From assembly GCA_964489705.1 (NCBI GenBank), contig CAZAZQ010000017.1, positions 1-54,853 on the forward strand: a stretch of 54,853 bases of DNA, in the 5' to 3' direction. Source of the DNA: CAZAZQ01 sp964489705. GTDB lineage: Bacteria; Zixibacteria; MSB-5A5; GN15; FEB-12. Shown here piece after piece: positions 1 through 8,993 of this stretch (positions are counted from its first letter, which is position 1; every line of letters begins with the position of its first letter). The position numbers and the translations under genes are program-made. A model generated the notes under the pieces. It worked only from the letters and a program-made list of their open reading frames with translations, was not told the DNA's origin and did no database searches.

Positions 1-345
1 CTGCCCGTAACACGAACAAATCCCCCCTCCCCGAGGCACTAAACCACGGGGAGGGTTGCCTAAAGTGTGGGAAAAGAGTCTCATCACGCTCTTCTCGCAT
101 TGCCTGTTCCATTTTGAAACGAATCGGAAAGGAAAAACGGATTGAACCCCATAGGTTCAACCAGCTTTTCCTCAACGGAGAGTAAGGGTTTTCGGCATAT
201 TGTCGAGATATATTGATATGTGGAAACCCGTGGCGACACAGGATTTTACTTGACAAAATGCGTTGTTACTCTTATACTTTATCGTTAAGAGGGATTGCAT
301 TTTTGCTGCAATGGACGATTTCCACAGATTAAAATGAGGTAACAG
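1..345. other. Intergenic region with promoter and two hairpins
   Basis: No gene is supported here on either strand. A 9-bp inverted repeat (25-33 with 47-55, 13-nt loop) has no following T-run. A second imperfect hairpin pairs 142-148 with 154-160 and, outside internal loops, 131-136 with 166-171. Neither matches a riboswitch I know. The last 100 bases hold the promoter and ribosome binding site of the next gene. Confidence 0.6.
250..278 (+). promoter_or_regulatory. Sigma-70-type promoter for the SBBP/TSP3/dockerin gene
   Basis: TTGACA at 250-255 and TATACT at 273-278 are separated by exactly 17 bases. Transcription would start near 285, giving a leader of about 60 nt before the GTG start at 346. 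It is one of the best promoter matches in the window. Confidence 0.75.
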
Positions 346-3300
346 GTGAAGTATGTAGTAACTTTTCTGATTGCGTTGGGGCTCTTTGTATTATCGATAC
401 CGCTTGCGTACTCGATTGACATGACTCGGATTGAGGATGGACTTCTCAATAACAGTGACAGATGGTCTGGGGAACAAAATTTTACTGCAGGAAAAATATC
501 TCCTGCCTTTACCTTAAACCAAGGACAGTTTGACCGGCGCGTTCGTTTTCGGGCTGACTTGGGCAACTCCTACGTATGGTTTACGGATAACGACGTGTAT
601 TTCCACATCCTCCGTGAACTGCCAAGCTCTTTTGAAGAAGATGACCTAACCGCCTTTGGTTACCGACTTCCACCTGAAGCAAACAAAATAGAACACTACG
701 TCATCCAAGCGACCTTTGTCGGCGCTCAACCTTCCCCCGAAATCTCGGGGAAAGATCCCACCGGCTACTATTTCAACTACTTCCTGGGCAACGACCCGAC
801 ACGCTGGCAAAGCCACGTGCCGAATTATCGGGAGATTCGGTACCGAAATCTCTATCCCGGCATCGATATCCGCTACTACTATGCCGAGACCCGAAATCTT
901 GAGTATGATTTCATCGTCTCACCGGGTGCCGACCCGCAGAATATTCGCATCCGATATCATGGCATTACGGCTCTTTCGGTCAACAACGAAGGAGACCTTG
1001 TCGTGGAAACGGATTTCGGTACGCTGGTCGAACACAAACCGACCGTATTCCAGTTAAACGGCGAAAAAAAGATTCCGGTGGCAAGCAGTTTTCAAATTCT
1101 CGATAACCACACCTTCGGATTCTCTTTTACCGGCGGATATGATCCCTCCCTTCCCCTCATCATTGACCCGGAGCTTCTTTTCAGCTCTTACCTGGGCGGC
1201 ACCGGGAACGATTACTGTCGTGATGTCACCATCGACGCCGATGGAAACATCTACCTGACCGGATATGTAACCTCATCGGATTTTCCCGTCAAAAACGCCT
1301 ACGACAGCACATACAACGGCGGCAGCCCGTCCGGACACGATGTATTTGTAACCAAAATTGCGGCGGGTGGTGACTCCATTCTCTTCAGCACCTATATCGG
1401 TGGTGCCACCGGGGACGAGCGAGGGTTCAGCATTGTGGTCGACAACACTGGCGACGCCTACATTGCCGGTGTCACCGTCTCGACGGATTTTCCGACGGTC
1501 AACCCGGTGCAAAGCGCCAATGCGGGCGGGAAAGATGCTTTTATCTGCAAGCTCTCTTCAACCGGTGAAACGTTGCTTTACAGCAGCTATCTCGGTGGCT
1601 CAAGCGATGACTTCGCTTCAGGGGTAGCTATTGACTCGAGCGGGAATGTTTATCTGGCAGGAAATACCGCTTCGAGCGATTTCAACATCTCCGCCACGCC
1701 CTACGACAATACCCTCGATGGAACCGAAGACGCCTTTCTGACCAAGCTCGACATAAACGCGAGCAGTATTCTTTACAGCACCTACTTAGGCGGGACGGCA
1801 GGCGACGCTGCCGTCGATATTGCGGTCGATACCTTCAACAACCCGTACCTGGTCGGATACACTTCCTCCAATGACTTTCCAACTGCCAACGCCTACGACA
1901 ACAGTTACAACGGCGGACCCACCTACGGTGACGTTTTCATCACCTGTTTCGACTCCTCCGGCGCCTCGCTGGTTTACAGCACCTATCTCGGCGGTACCTC
2001 TGACGACCTCGGTTTGGCTATTTCCCTTGACAGCGTCAACAATGCTTTCGTCACCGGTTACACTCTCTCGAACGAAGCAAGCTTTCCGTTAGTGAACGCG
2101 TACGACAGCACCCTTGGCGGATCCTACGATGCTTTCGTTACGAAAATCGATCCGACCGGGAGCACCCTTCTCTTCAGTACCTTTCTCGGCGGCCAGTACG
2201 GCGACCTCGGCACCGGCATTGCCGCGGATCAATACGGAGAAGTCGGCGTGACGGGATGTACCAACTCGGATGACTTCCCAGTCTTTTTCGCCTATGATTC
2301 GACGTACAACGGCTCGTGGGATTGTTTTATTACCTACTTTGCCGCCCCGGGAGATTCGGCCGTCTATAGCACTTACTTGGGGGGCGGAATGTCTGATTAT
2401 GCTTACGGCTTAGCCGTCGACACGGCGCAAGCCGCTTACGTCGGAGGATATACCAACTCGACCGATTTCCCCATGCAAAACCCCATTCAAAGCAGCCTGG
2501 CGGGAGGATACGAAGCCTTTGTCGCCATCATGTCGATGGAAGAATATGTCTGTGTCGACTCCGACCATGATGGCTACGGTGACCCGGGACATCCGGAAAA
2601 CGACTGTCCCGATGACAACTGCCCGACGGTTTTCAATCCCAGCCAAGATGACGGCGACGCAGACGGTGTCGGGGACTTGTGTGATAATTGTTATACCGTG
2701 TACAATCCGTCCCAAGAAGATACCGATCTCGATGGGATCGGCGACAGTTGCGATACCTGTACCGACACCGACGGCGACGGTGCCGGTGACCCCGGTTTCC
2801 CCGCCAATACCTGCCCCGATGATAACTGCCCGACTATATACAATCCCGACCAGAATGACGAAGATAATGACAGCGTCGGTGACAGTTGTGACGTTTGCAC
2901 GGACACCGACGGCGACGGCTACGGCAACCCCGGCTTCCCTGCCAATACCTGCCCCGACGACAACTGTCCCAACACCTACAACCCCGATCAAGCGGACGGG
3001 GATGGAGACGGGGTCGGTGACGCCTGTGACAACTGCTCTACCATTGTCAACCCGGCTCAAGAGGACGAAGATTATGACGGCATCGGCGACAGTTGCGACA
3101 CCTGCACGGACACCGATGGCGACGGCTACGGCAACCCCGGCTTCCCTGCCAATACCTGTCCCGACGACAACTGCCCGTATGTTTACAATCCCGACCAGCT
3201 TGACTCGGACAGCAACGGAGTGGGCGATGCCTGTGACGCCGGTTGTTGTGTTCCCCCGACTCGAGGGAATGTCAATGGCGACCTTAACGACGACATCAAC

Positions 3301-3468
3301 GTCGCCGATTTGACCTACTTGGTGAATTACCTGTTCAAAGGCGGCTACCCTCCGCCGTGCGACGAAGAAGGAGATGTTGACGGCGGCGGTGACATCAACG
3401 TTGCCGATATTACTTACCTGGTCAATTACCTCTTCCAGAGCGGACCTGCTCCTGCAGCGTGTCCTTAG
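346..3468 (+). CDS. Secreted SBBP-repeat / thrombospondin type 3 / dockerin mosaic protein
   Basis: Predicted exported surface or extracellular protein of 1040 residues. The GTG start follows GAGGT by five bases and opens a signal peptide (hydrophobic residues 4-20). Residues of about 30-276 form the N-terminal domain usual in SBBP proteins. Seven SBBP units follow (about 277-730), each opening with a variant of LLFSTYLGG and consistent with one seven-bladed beta-propeller. Residues of about 735-965 are calcium-binding thrombospondin type 3 repeats rich in DxDxDGxGD and CPDDNCP. The C-terminus (about 974-1040) is a two-repeat dockerin-like domain containing NVADLTYLVNYLF twice. Such dockerins are common in Zixibacteria-like genomes and do not imply a cellulosome; a role in cell-surface attachment or sorting is possible. 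It is monocistronic, with its own promoter and a good terminator. Ligand unknown. Confidence 0.85.
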   Translation: MKYVVTFLIALGLFVLSIPLAYSIDMTRIEDGLLNNSDRWSGEQNFTAGKISPAFTLNQGQFDRRVRFRADLGNSYVWFTDNDVYFHILRELPSSFEEDDLTAFGYRLPPEANKIEHYVIQATFVGAQPSPEISGKDPTGYYFNYFLGNDPTRWQSHVPNYREIRYRNLYPGIDIRYYYAETRNLEYDFIVSPGADPQNIRIRYHGITALSVNNEGDLVVETDFGTLVEHKPTVFQLNGEKKIPVASSFQILDNHTFGFSFTGGYDPSLPLIIDPELLFSSYLGGTGNDYCRDVTIDADGNIYLTGYVTSSDFPVKNAYDSTYNGGSPSGHDVFVTKIAAGGDSILFSTYIGGATGDERGFSIVVDNTGDAYIAGVTVSTDFPTVNPVQSANAGGKDAFICKLSSTGETLLYSSYLGGSSDDFASGVAIDSSGNVYLAGNTASSDFNISATPYDNTLDGTEDAFLTKLDINASSILYSTYLGGTAGDAAVDIAVDTFNNPYLVGYTSSNDFPTANAYDNSYNGGPTYGDVFITCFDSSGASLVYSTYLGGTSDDLGLAISLDSVNNAFVTGYTLSNEASFPLVNAYDSTLGGSYDAFVTKIDPTGSTLLFSTFLGGQYGDLGTGIAADQYGEVGVTGCTNSDDFPVFFAYDSTYNGSWDCFITYFAAPGDSAVYSTYLGGGMSDYAYGLAVDTAQAAYVGGYTNSTDFPMQNPIQSSLAGGYEAFVAIMSMEEYVCVDSDHDGYGDPGHPENDCPDDNCPTVFNPSQDDGDADGVGDLCDNCYTVYNPSQEDTDLDGIGDSCDTCTDTDGDGAGDPGFPANTCPDDNCPTIYNPDQNDEDNDSVGDSCDVCTDTDGDGYGNPGFPANTCPDDNCPNTYNPDQADGDGDGVGDACDNCSTIVNPAQEDEDYDGIGDSCDTCTDTDGDGYGNPGFPANTCPDDNCPYVYNPDQLDSDSNGVGDACDAGCCVPPTRGNVNGDLNDDINVADLTYLVNYLFKGGYPPPCDEEGDVDGGGDINVADITYLVNYLFQSGPAPAACP
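2761..3177. repeat. Near-identical coding DNA repeats in the TSP3 region
   Basis: Three copies of a roughly 72-bp unit begin at 2761, 2899 and 3106, encoding TDTDGDGxGxPGFPANTCPDDNC. The second and third copies differ at only about three bases, while the first is more diverged. Spacings of 138 and 207 bp are multiples of 3 (46 and 69 codons). The near-identity suggests recent duplication or gene conversion. Confidence 0.8.
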
Positions 3469-3503
3469 CTGCCTCTAAAGAGAAACGAAAAAGATAATTG
3501 AAG

Positions 3504-3534
3504 AATATGCCGGAGAAATCCGGCATATTTTTTT
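3504..3534 (+). terminator. Rho-independent terminator
   Basis: A perfect 11-bp stem (3504-3514 with 3519-3529) with a GAAA loop runs into seven T residues (3528-3534). It lies 35 bases after the stop of the SBBP/TSP3/dockerin gene and separates it from the convergent receiver gene. Confidence 0.9.
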
Positions 3535-3570
3535 GCCTCGACGCAAAAGAGTTTTTACAGACAAAATCGC

Positions 3571-4335
3571 TTACCGTTCTTGAAGGGAGGTCGGCTGATG
3601 GAGCTCTTTCAGCAGAGAAACGATATGCTCGACGTGAAACGGTTTTTTCAAAAAACCGTCCGCTTGCTGCGTGGTCTCGAAGTAGTCGGAGCCGTCCTGA
3701 GAATAAAAGGCGGTAATCAACACCACCGGAAGATTCGGATACTTCTCCTTTATCTTTTTCAGAAGGGTGATGCCATCCATCCCCGGCATTCGGATGTCGG
3801 TAATAACGGCATCGACGGTTCCCCGCTCCAGCTCTTGGAGGGCTTCTTCCCCGTTTCTCACCGCATACGGAATAAAGTCATTGAAACGTAACGCCTCTGT
3901 CAGCATATCGCGGAAGAGGTCGTCATCATCGACAATCAATACTTTCCGAATCGGCTGGGAAACGGTTTCACTCCTACCGCTGAGCGTCTCTTCGATGAGC
4001 TCTTCGATGTGAGAAATACGAAACGGCTTGGCAAGAAAACCGTCCGGAGAGGCTCGCCCGATAATTTCCGGCGAGGTAACACCGGTGATAAACAACACCG
4101 GCAAATCAGGATAGTAACGCCGCACCTTTTTCAAAAGTGCCACCCCGTCCATCCCCGGCATTTTGATGTCGGTAATCAACAAATCATAGCTCCCTCGATG
4201 GAGCTCTTCGAGAGCTTCTATCCCGTCCGACATCCCGACGACGGTGTAGCCGATAGTCTCCAAGGTGTCAACCAAAAGCTCACGGAGTGTCGCGTCATCG
4301 TCTACGACAAGTATGGTTGCTTTTGTTTGTGACAC
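3571..4335 (-). CDS. Tandem double-receiver (REC-REC) response regulator
   Basis: Cytoplasmic signalling protein of 254 residues made of two CheY-like receiver domains and no output domain. The first (about 7-118) has the acidic pair at D12-D13, phospho-acceptor D56 in TDIKMPGMDG, switch T84 and K103. The second (about 131-245) has D136-D137, phospho-acceptor D180 in TDIRMPGMDG and the closing KKPF lysine. Both look competent for phosphorylation. The start is GTG, three bases after the stop of the upstream sugar-phosphate mutase, so the two are probably co-transcribed. No histidine kinase is nearby, so the phosphodonor and output are unknown; it may act as a phosphate relay or through protein contact. 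Confidence 0.85.
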   Translation of the reverse strand: MSQTKATILVVDDDATLRELLVDTLETIGYTVVGMSDGIEALEELHRGSYDLLITDIKMPGMDGVALLKKVRRYYPDLPVLFITGVTSPEIIGRASPDGFLAKPFRISHIEELIEETLSGRSETVSQPIRKVLIVDDDDLFRDMLTEALRFNDFIPYAVRNGEEALQELERGTVDAVITDIRMPGMDGITLLKKIKEKYPNLPVVLITAFYSQDGSDYFETTQQADGFLKKPFHVEHIVSLLKELHQPTSLQER

Positions 4336-4338
4336 GGG

Positions 4339-5682
4339 TTATGACCTAACAATATCAAGGATTTCTTTCACTTTTTGTTCAAGGATCTCTTTGTTCTTCG
4401 CCTCGACGTTCAACCGCAGCAGAGGTTCGGTGTTGGAGGGGCGAAGATTAAACCAAAAGTCATCGTATTCGACCGTCAAGCCGTCAAGCATATCCTGCTT
4501 GCCGTCTTTGAACGCCTGCTTGACAGCTTCGATTTTTTCCGGGATTGAATCGACCCGGCTGTTGATTTCTCCGGAGCGGACATACGGATTGATTTCTTTT
4601 ATCATTTCGTCCAGCGGTCGATTCTCTACTGAGAGTAACTCCAGACAGACCAAGAACGCAATCAACCCGGAATCGGCAAACCAGTTGTCCCGAAAATAAA
4701 AATGCCCCGAATGTTCACCGCCGAAGATGGCGTTGTATTTTTTCATGAGGGGTTTAATCAAAGCGTGCCCGACCCGAGTGCGAATCGCCTTGCCGCCCAA
4801 ACGCTCGATAAGTTCCGGCACGGCATGGGAACAGATAAGGTTATACAAAATCGTCTCGCCGGGATGCTTGGTCAAAAGCGATTTGGCGACCAGCGCCGTG
4901 ACCATGTCACCGCCGACTTGCTCCCCGAAGCGATCAACCAGAAACATCCGGTCGGCGTCGCCGTCAAAGGCGACTCCAAAGTCGGCGCCAATCTCCTTGA
5001 TTTTCCGACGCACATCTTCCAGGTTTTCAAGCTCGATAGGCGACGCCGGGTGGTTGGGGAAGCTCCCATCCAGCTCAAAATACAAGGGCGTAACATCCAA
5101 GGGAAGTTTTTCCAGCACCGGCGGCAAGGTTGCTCCCGCCATACCGTTGCCGGCATCGATAACGATTTTGAACGGTTTAATCTTGGAAGGATCAATAAAA
5201 GAAAGGCAATGCTCGGCATAATCTTGAGAAATATCTTTGCGGATGATAACACCGCGCGTCGGGGACTTTACGATCTCCGTATCGTTTTCGATAAACTGCT
5301 TGACTTGATTTAACCCCTCTTGTCCGGAGAGCGGCTCGGCGTTTTTCCGACACACCTTGAAGCCGTTATACTCTTTCGGGTTGTGGCTCGCCGTTATCAT
5401 GACGCCGCCGTCGAAACCGAACTTCCCGACCGCAAAGTACAACCCGTCGGTGGAAATCAAACCCAAGTCGATAACATCGACGCCGTTATCGTTTATCCCG
5501 CGAGCGAGATGCTCAAACAGTTCGTCGGAAGACAACCGCATATCGCGCCCCACCGCAATCGACTTCGGCTTGAGGTATTCCGCCAGCGCATAGCCGATTT
5601 TGTAGGCAACGTCGCCGTTAATCTGCTCAGGGACAATACCCCGGATGTCATACGCTTTGAAAATCGATACGTCTGTCGCCAT
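4339..5682 (-). CDS. Phosphomannomutase / phosphoglucomutase
   Basis: Alpha-D-phosphohexomutase of 447 residues that interconverts hexose 1- and 6-phosphates (mannose and/or glucose) for nucleotide-sugar and envelope polysaccharide synthesis. The four family loops are present: phosphoserine loop TASHNP with S99, magnesium loop DGDADR, sugar-specificity loop GGEHSGH and phosphate-binding loop RPSNTEP near the C-terminus. The GEHSGH form is typical of the PMM/PGM (AlgC-like) group rather than GlmM. Length is normal. ATG is preceded by GAGGGA, and a promoter lies about 20 bases upstream. The double-receiver gene follows after a 3-base gap. Sugar preference cannot be fixed from sequence alone. 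Confidence 0.9.
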   Translation of the reverse strand: MATDVSIFKAYDIRGIVPEQINGDVAYKIGYALAEYLKPKSIAVGRDMRLSSDELFEHLARGINDNGVDVIDLGLISTDGLYFAVGKFGFDGGVMITASHNPKEYNGFKVCRKNAEPLSGQEGLNQVKQFIENDTEIVKSPTRGVIIRKDISQDYAEHCLSFIDPSKIKPFKIVIDAGNGMAGATLPPVLEKLPLDVTPLYFELDGSFPNHPASPIELENLEDVRRKIKEIGADFGVAFDGDADRMFLVDRFGEQVGGDMVTALVAKSLLTKHPGETILYNLICSHAVPELIERLGGKAIRTRVGHALIKPLMKKYNAIFGGEHSGHFYFRDNWFADSGLIAFLVCLELLSVENRPLDEMIKEINPYVRSGEINSRVDSIPEKIEAVKQAFKDGKQDMLDGLTVEYDDFWFNLRPSNTEPLLRLNVEAKNKEILEQKVKEILDIVRS

Positions 5683-5702
5683 AATAATCCCTCAACTCAC
5701 TA

Positions 5703-5731
5703 AAAATAGGTTTCGGTTCAAACCGGGTCAA
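5703..5731 (-). promoter_or_regulatory. Promoter for the phosphohexomutase-receiver operon
   Basis: On the minus strand TTGACC (5726-5731) and TATTTT (5703-5708) are 17 bases apart, placing transcription initiation just upstream of the mutase ribosome binding site. Confidence 0.55.
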
Positions 5732-5841
5732 CTAAATTTCATTGTATCTTTCGCATACCCAGTAAATCGGTCAGAGAGAGCTTTTCTATTGCTCAAACAT
5801 GAAAAAAATATTCCCCCTTTTATCTTTAATACGCGTGACTT

Positions 5842-6843
5842 CTAACGCGTCGCATCCGAGTCAACGACAATCACGGCGGCGCCGGTGAACTTTCCTTCAC
5901 GCAGATCGTTCAATGCCTCGTTGGCTCTCTCCAGAGGGTACGGATGCACCTCCGTTTTCACCGGCACCTGCGGCGCCAGAGCAAGGAACTCTTCCCCATC
6001 CTGCCGCGTCAGGTTCGCCACCGAACGGAGGACGCGTTCTTCCCACAGCAAGGAATACGGAAACGACGGGATGTCGCTCATGTAGATGCCGGCGCACACC
6101 ACCACCCCGCCTTTGGCAACAGCACGCAACGCCGCCGGAACCAACGCGCCGACCGGTGCAAAAATGATTGCTGCCTCGAGCGGCTCCGGCGGTTGTTCAT
6201 CGGAACCACCCGCCCAAACGGCACCCAACTTCTTGGCGAACTCCTGACCTTCACGGTCACCCGGGCGGGTGAAAGCATACACCTCGCGCCCTTGAAAACG
6301 AGCCACTTGAATGATAATATGCGCCGCCGCCCCGAAGCCGTAAAACCCGAGCCGTTTGGCGTCGCCGGTCATCCGATAGGCACGATAGCCGATGAGTCCG
6401 GCACAGAGCAAAGGAGCCGCCTGCAAATCGGGATAGCCTTCCGGTATGGGAAAACAAAAACGCTCGTCCGCCACGCACTTCTCGGCAAAACCGCCGTCGA
6501 TTTGGTAGCCGGTGTAGCGGGCTTTATCGCAGAGATTCTCCCGACCGGTCAGACAATAATGACATTCCCCGCAGCTTCCTCCCAACCAGGGAACGCCGAC
6601 CCGATCGCCGGGCTTGTAACGGGACACGTTCGTGCCGACCGCTTCCACAATCCCGACAATTTGGTGCCCCGGTATCAAGGGGAGCTTCGGTTCGGTCAGC
6701 TCTCCATCCACGACATGCAAATCGGTTCGGCAAACCCCGCACACTTTCACTTTCAACAGAACTTGATTCTCACCTGGCTCAGGGTCGGGGACCTCCCGTG
6801 CCGCCAACGGCTTCCCCGGCTGTTCAAGTATCATCGCCCGCAT
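5842..6843 (-). CDS. Zinc-dependent alcohol dehydrogenase (medium-chain family)
   Basis: Medium-chain dehydrogenase of 333 residues, expected to oxidise or reduce primary alcohols and aldehydes with NAD(P). Catalytic zinc ligands are visible as C38, H60 and C147. A complete structural zinc lobe has C91, C94, C97 and C105. The GroES-like domain covers about residues 1-150 and the Rossmann domain about 150-290, with GFGAAAH at 169-175. It resembles the AdhP/propanol-preferring branch, although the glycine motif is a variant of the usual GxGxxG. The ATG follows GGAGG. It stands alone: the mutase operon starts downstream and the TlpA-like gene ends 161 bases upstream. Substrate unknown. Confidence 0.9.
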   Translation of the reverse strand: MRAMILEQPGKPLAAREVPDPEPGENQVLLKVKVCGVCRTDLHVVDGELTEPKLPLIPGHQIVGIVEAVGTNVSRYKPGDRVGVPWLGGSCGECHYCLTGRENLCDKARYTGYQIDGGFAEKCVADERFCFPIPEGYPDLQAAPLLCAGLIGYRAYRMTGDAKRLGFYGFGAAAHIIIQVARFQGREVYAFTRPGDREGQEFAKKLGAVWAGGSDEQPPEPLEAAIIFAPVGALVPAALRAVAKGGVVVCAGIYMSDIPSFPYSLLWEERVLRSVANLTRQDGEEFLALAPQVPVKTEVHPYPLERANEALNDLREGKFTGAAVIVVDSDATR

Positions 6844-7004
6844 TGGTTGTTCCTCCGTTCAGTTCTCAGTCGTCAAAAAAACCATCCGTTTGAAGTAACG
6901 AGAAATCCGGCTTTACGCACAAGGATTTTCTCTAACTCGCTTATTCCTTATACATTCTCGACAAGCATTTTCACGACGGAGAACGGAAATGATCGGATAT
7001 GTTT

Positions 7005-8786
7005 TCATTCCGACAACAAGTGCTCGATTACCGGCTTCAGATATTTATCGGTGTTTTCGCTTCCACCCGTGCTCCGATATGCCAGCCTCCCTTCTCTATC
7101 GATAATAGCATGGAGTGGAACAGCGTCTTCCCAGAATCGTTCGTGTATCTCTTTTGAAAAAAGCGTAACGGTATACTTGAACGGGTGTTTTTCGAGAAAC
7201 TTTTTCAACGACTTTTTGGAGCCGTACGTCGACGGCGCCAGGAAGATAATGTCTTCCCCTTCGAAATTCTCGACCAAACGATTAAGAGCCGGCATCTCAG
7301 CTACGCACGGAACACACCCCGGCGACCACAAATTGATGACAACCACTTTCCCCCGTAAGGATGAAAACCGGATTTTATCCCCTTCAAGCGGAGTAAAAGT
7401 GAAATCTTCCACCGGTTCCCGATAACTTTTGTCGATGTCGGAGGTAAGAAACGTATCGAAGCCGTCTAGGTCTCCATGCTCCCTTTCATACGCCGCTTGC
7501 AACGAATCATATGCCTCTTCCGAACCGAAAAACCACGCCAACCGATAAGAACGATACGCCAGAGAATCCTCACCCATGCTCTGCAGAATGAGCGCCCGAG
7601 AAAAAGGAATCTCTTTTTCGGTCTGGTTAGTTGCCGAATCGGCTTCGTTGATATAGCGCAAAGCGGTTTTATAATCTTTGCGTTCAAAGAAGAAATCTGC
7701 TGCTTCCTTACACCATCGCGATAACGTCGAAGAGTTGGAGACATCGGCAACCTCTCCGTAAAAACGGAGGTACCCTTCTTTCACCAGTTCAATCGCTCGG
7801 CTGAGAAGAGTGACGACACTGTCTTCCTTGACGCCGCGCCCCTGATAAGCACTGGCTAAAATTTTGTATATTTTCGGATTGTCGGGTTCCTGCTGGAACC
7901 ACTGGCGGCATACGGCTTCTATTGACTCCAAAGGAAGGCTATCGTTGTCTACAAACCAATCGACAAACTCCCGGGCGAGGAAGGTATTCGGGTGTTCCCG
8001 TATGCTTTGCATAAGATTCGCCCGTATTTCCCCTTTTGCTTCTTCTCCCACATTCAATTCACTTCCTTTGTACCAATAGGAGCGAAGCGCATCCTTCGCA
8101 TACCAGCTTTCCGGGAAATCACGCAGCAACTTATTGACAATCGCCCGACTTTTCTCTTCTTCCCCCAGCAACAAATACCCATACGAAAAGGAATACATCA
8201 AATCGGGACGGACAGTATCCTCCGGCGAGGGAAGCTGCTTCATATCACTTTCCACTATATCTTTGTAATCCTCCGGAGACATAATTTCCGACAACCACCA
8301 TTTGTCCCGATAGGCAGCGTAATTATCCGGATACAGTTCCCACTCCTTAGAAAGATAGCTTTTGAACCATGAGAGGAGAATCAAATAGCATCGCTGATAC
8401 GCTCCTCGAGCCGGAACACCTTCCGAGCGGTATATCATTACCTGAACGCGAGCTTGCTCATCCCAACCCTGAGGCGTAACAAATTCACAGACGACATACG
8501 AAAGCTCCGACGGCACTGGAAAGGTATATCGGAATACGCCGTCTACCGCTTCCATCTTCCCCCACACGGTCTTCAAGCTGTCGGCAAAGTAGAGCCAACG
8601 TACGACATACACTTCATCTGAAAGGGAAAACATCGCGCCCTTGTCCTTGGGGTTATATGTTATGATAATATCCTCACCCCAGACCGGTTCCTTCGGATAG
8701 ATTGACACCAGCTCGGCATAACTTGAAAGGGGAAATAGAAAGACAAGACCAACGAAAATAGTACGGATTTTTCTCCACGGAGCCAT
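7005..8786 (-). CDS. Secreted TlpA-like thioredoxin-fold protein with TPR-like region
   Basis: Exported protein of 593 residues. I chose the ATG at 8786 because it follows AAGGAGATGAGGAA and opens a clean signal peptide (about 1-24, ending SSYAE); the open frame continues upstream without a ribosome binding site. The middle (about 170-440) is helical and TPR-like. The C-terminal 140 residues are a TlpA/ResA-type thioredoxin domain: the strand VVVINLWSPGC, redox pair C491-VP-C494, and the cis-proline loop DAVPLHAIID. It probably acts as a thiol-disulfide reductase or chaperone in the periplasm or anchored at the envelope. It is divergent from pth, so the two promoters share the 8787-8993 interval. 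Redox partner unknown. Confidence 0.85.
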   Translation of the reverse strand: MAPWRKIRTIFVGLVFLFPLSSYAELVSIYPKEPVWGEDIIITYNPKDKGAMFSLSDEVYVVRWLYFADSLKTVWGKMEAVDGVFRYTFPVPSELSYVVCEFVTPQGWDEQARVQVMIYRSEGVPARGAYQRCYLILLSWFKSYLSKEWELYPDNYAAYRDKWWLSEIMSPEDYKDIVESDMKQLPSPEDTVRPDLMYSFSYGYLLLGEEEKSRAIVNKLLRDFPESWYAKDALRSYWYKGSELNVGEEAKGEIRANLMQSIREHPNTFLAREFVDWFVDNDSLPLESIEAVCRQWFQQEPDNPKIYKILASAYQGRGVKEDSVVTLLSRAIELVKEGYLRFYGEVADVSNSSTLSRWCKEAADFFFERKDYKTALRYINEADSATNQTEKEIPFSRALILQSMGEDSLAYRSYRLAWFFGSEEAYDSLQAAYEREHGDLDGFDTFLTSDIDKSYREPVEDFTFTPLEGDKIRFSSLRGKVVVINLWSPGCVPCVAEMPALNRLVENFEGEDIIFLAPSTYGSKKSLKKFLEKHPFKYTVTLFSKEIHERFWEDAVPLHAIIDREGRLAYRSTGGSENTDKYLKPVIEHLLSE

Positions 8787-8936
8787 TTCCTCATCTCCTT
8801 TTTTTTTATGGTTTTCACTCCGCCAAAAAATAATTTCTTTCCTTTCGTATGCAAATAAGAAAAAGTTGCGCCCTAACCTTATTGCCTCGCAATAAAATAC
8901 GCAACCACCTTCAAGCAAATCTCTAGGTAATATCTC

Positions 8937-8964
8937 TTGACATCTTAGGGAATATTGATAAATT
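8937..8964 (+). promoter_or_regulatory. Promoter for the pth-ribosomal protein operon
   Basis: TTGACA at 8937-8942 and TAAATT at 8959-8964 are 16 bases apart. Initiation near 8971 excludes a start codon upstream of it and supports the ATG at 8994 for pth. Confidence 0.5.
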
Positions 8965-8993
8965 ACCCTGCCATGCCACAGCAGGCGTTTGAT

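Noticed and set aside
25..55. Hairpin at the window start as a terminator of an upstream gene
   Set aside because: The 9-bp stem has a 13-base loop and no T-run on either strand, and the upstream gene is outside the window.
2761..3177. Regular DNA repeats that could look like a CRISPR array
   Set aside because: Units are in frame, spaced by coding sequence in multiples of three and encode thrombospondin type 3 repeats.
3265..3468. Cellulosome component because of the dockerin domain
   Set aside because: No cohesin, scaffoldin or glycoside hydrolase is present. This dockerin type is widespread in uncultured FCB bacteria outside cellulosomes.
5944..7425. Long open frame (493 codons) on the plus strand opposite the alcohol dehydrogenase
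   Set aside because: Antisense shadow of a well-supported gene, with no ribosome binding site and no recognisable protein character.
8955..8993. Upstream TTG or ATG start for pth
   Set aside because: The TTG at 8955 lies inside the predicted promoter, and only the ATG at 8994 gives the family N-terminus MISLVLGLGN.
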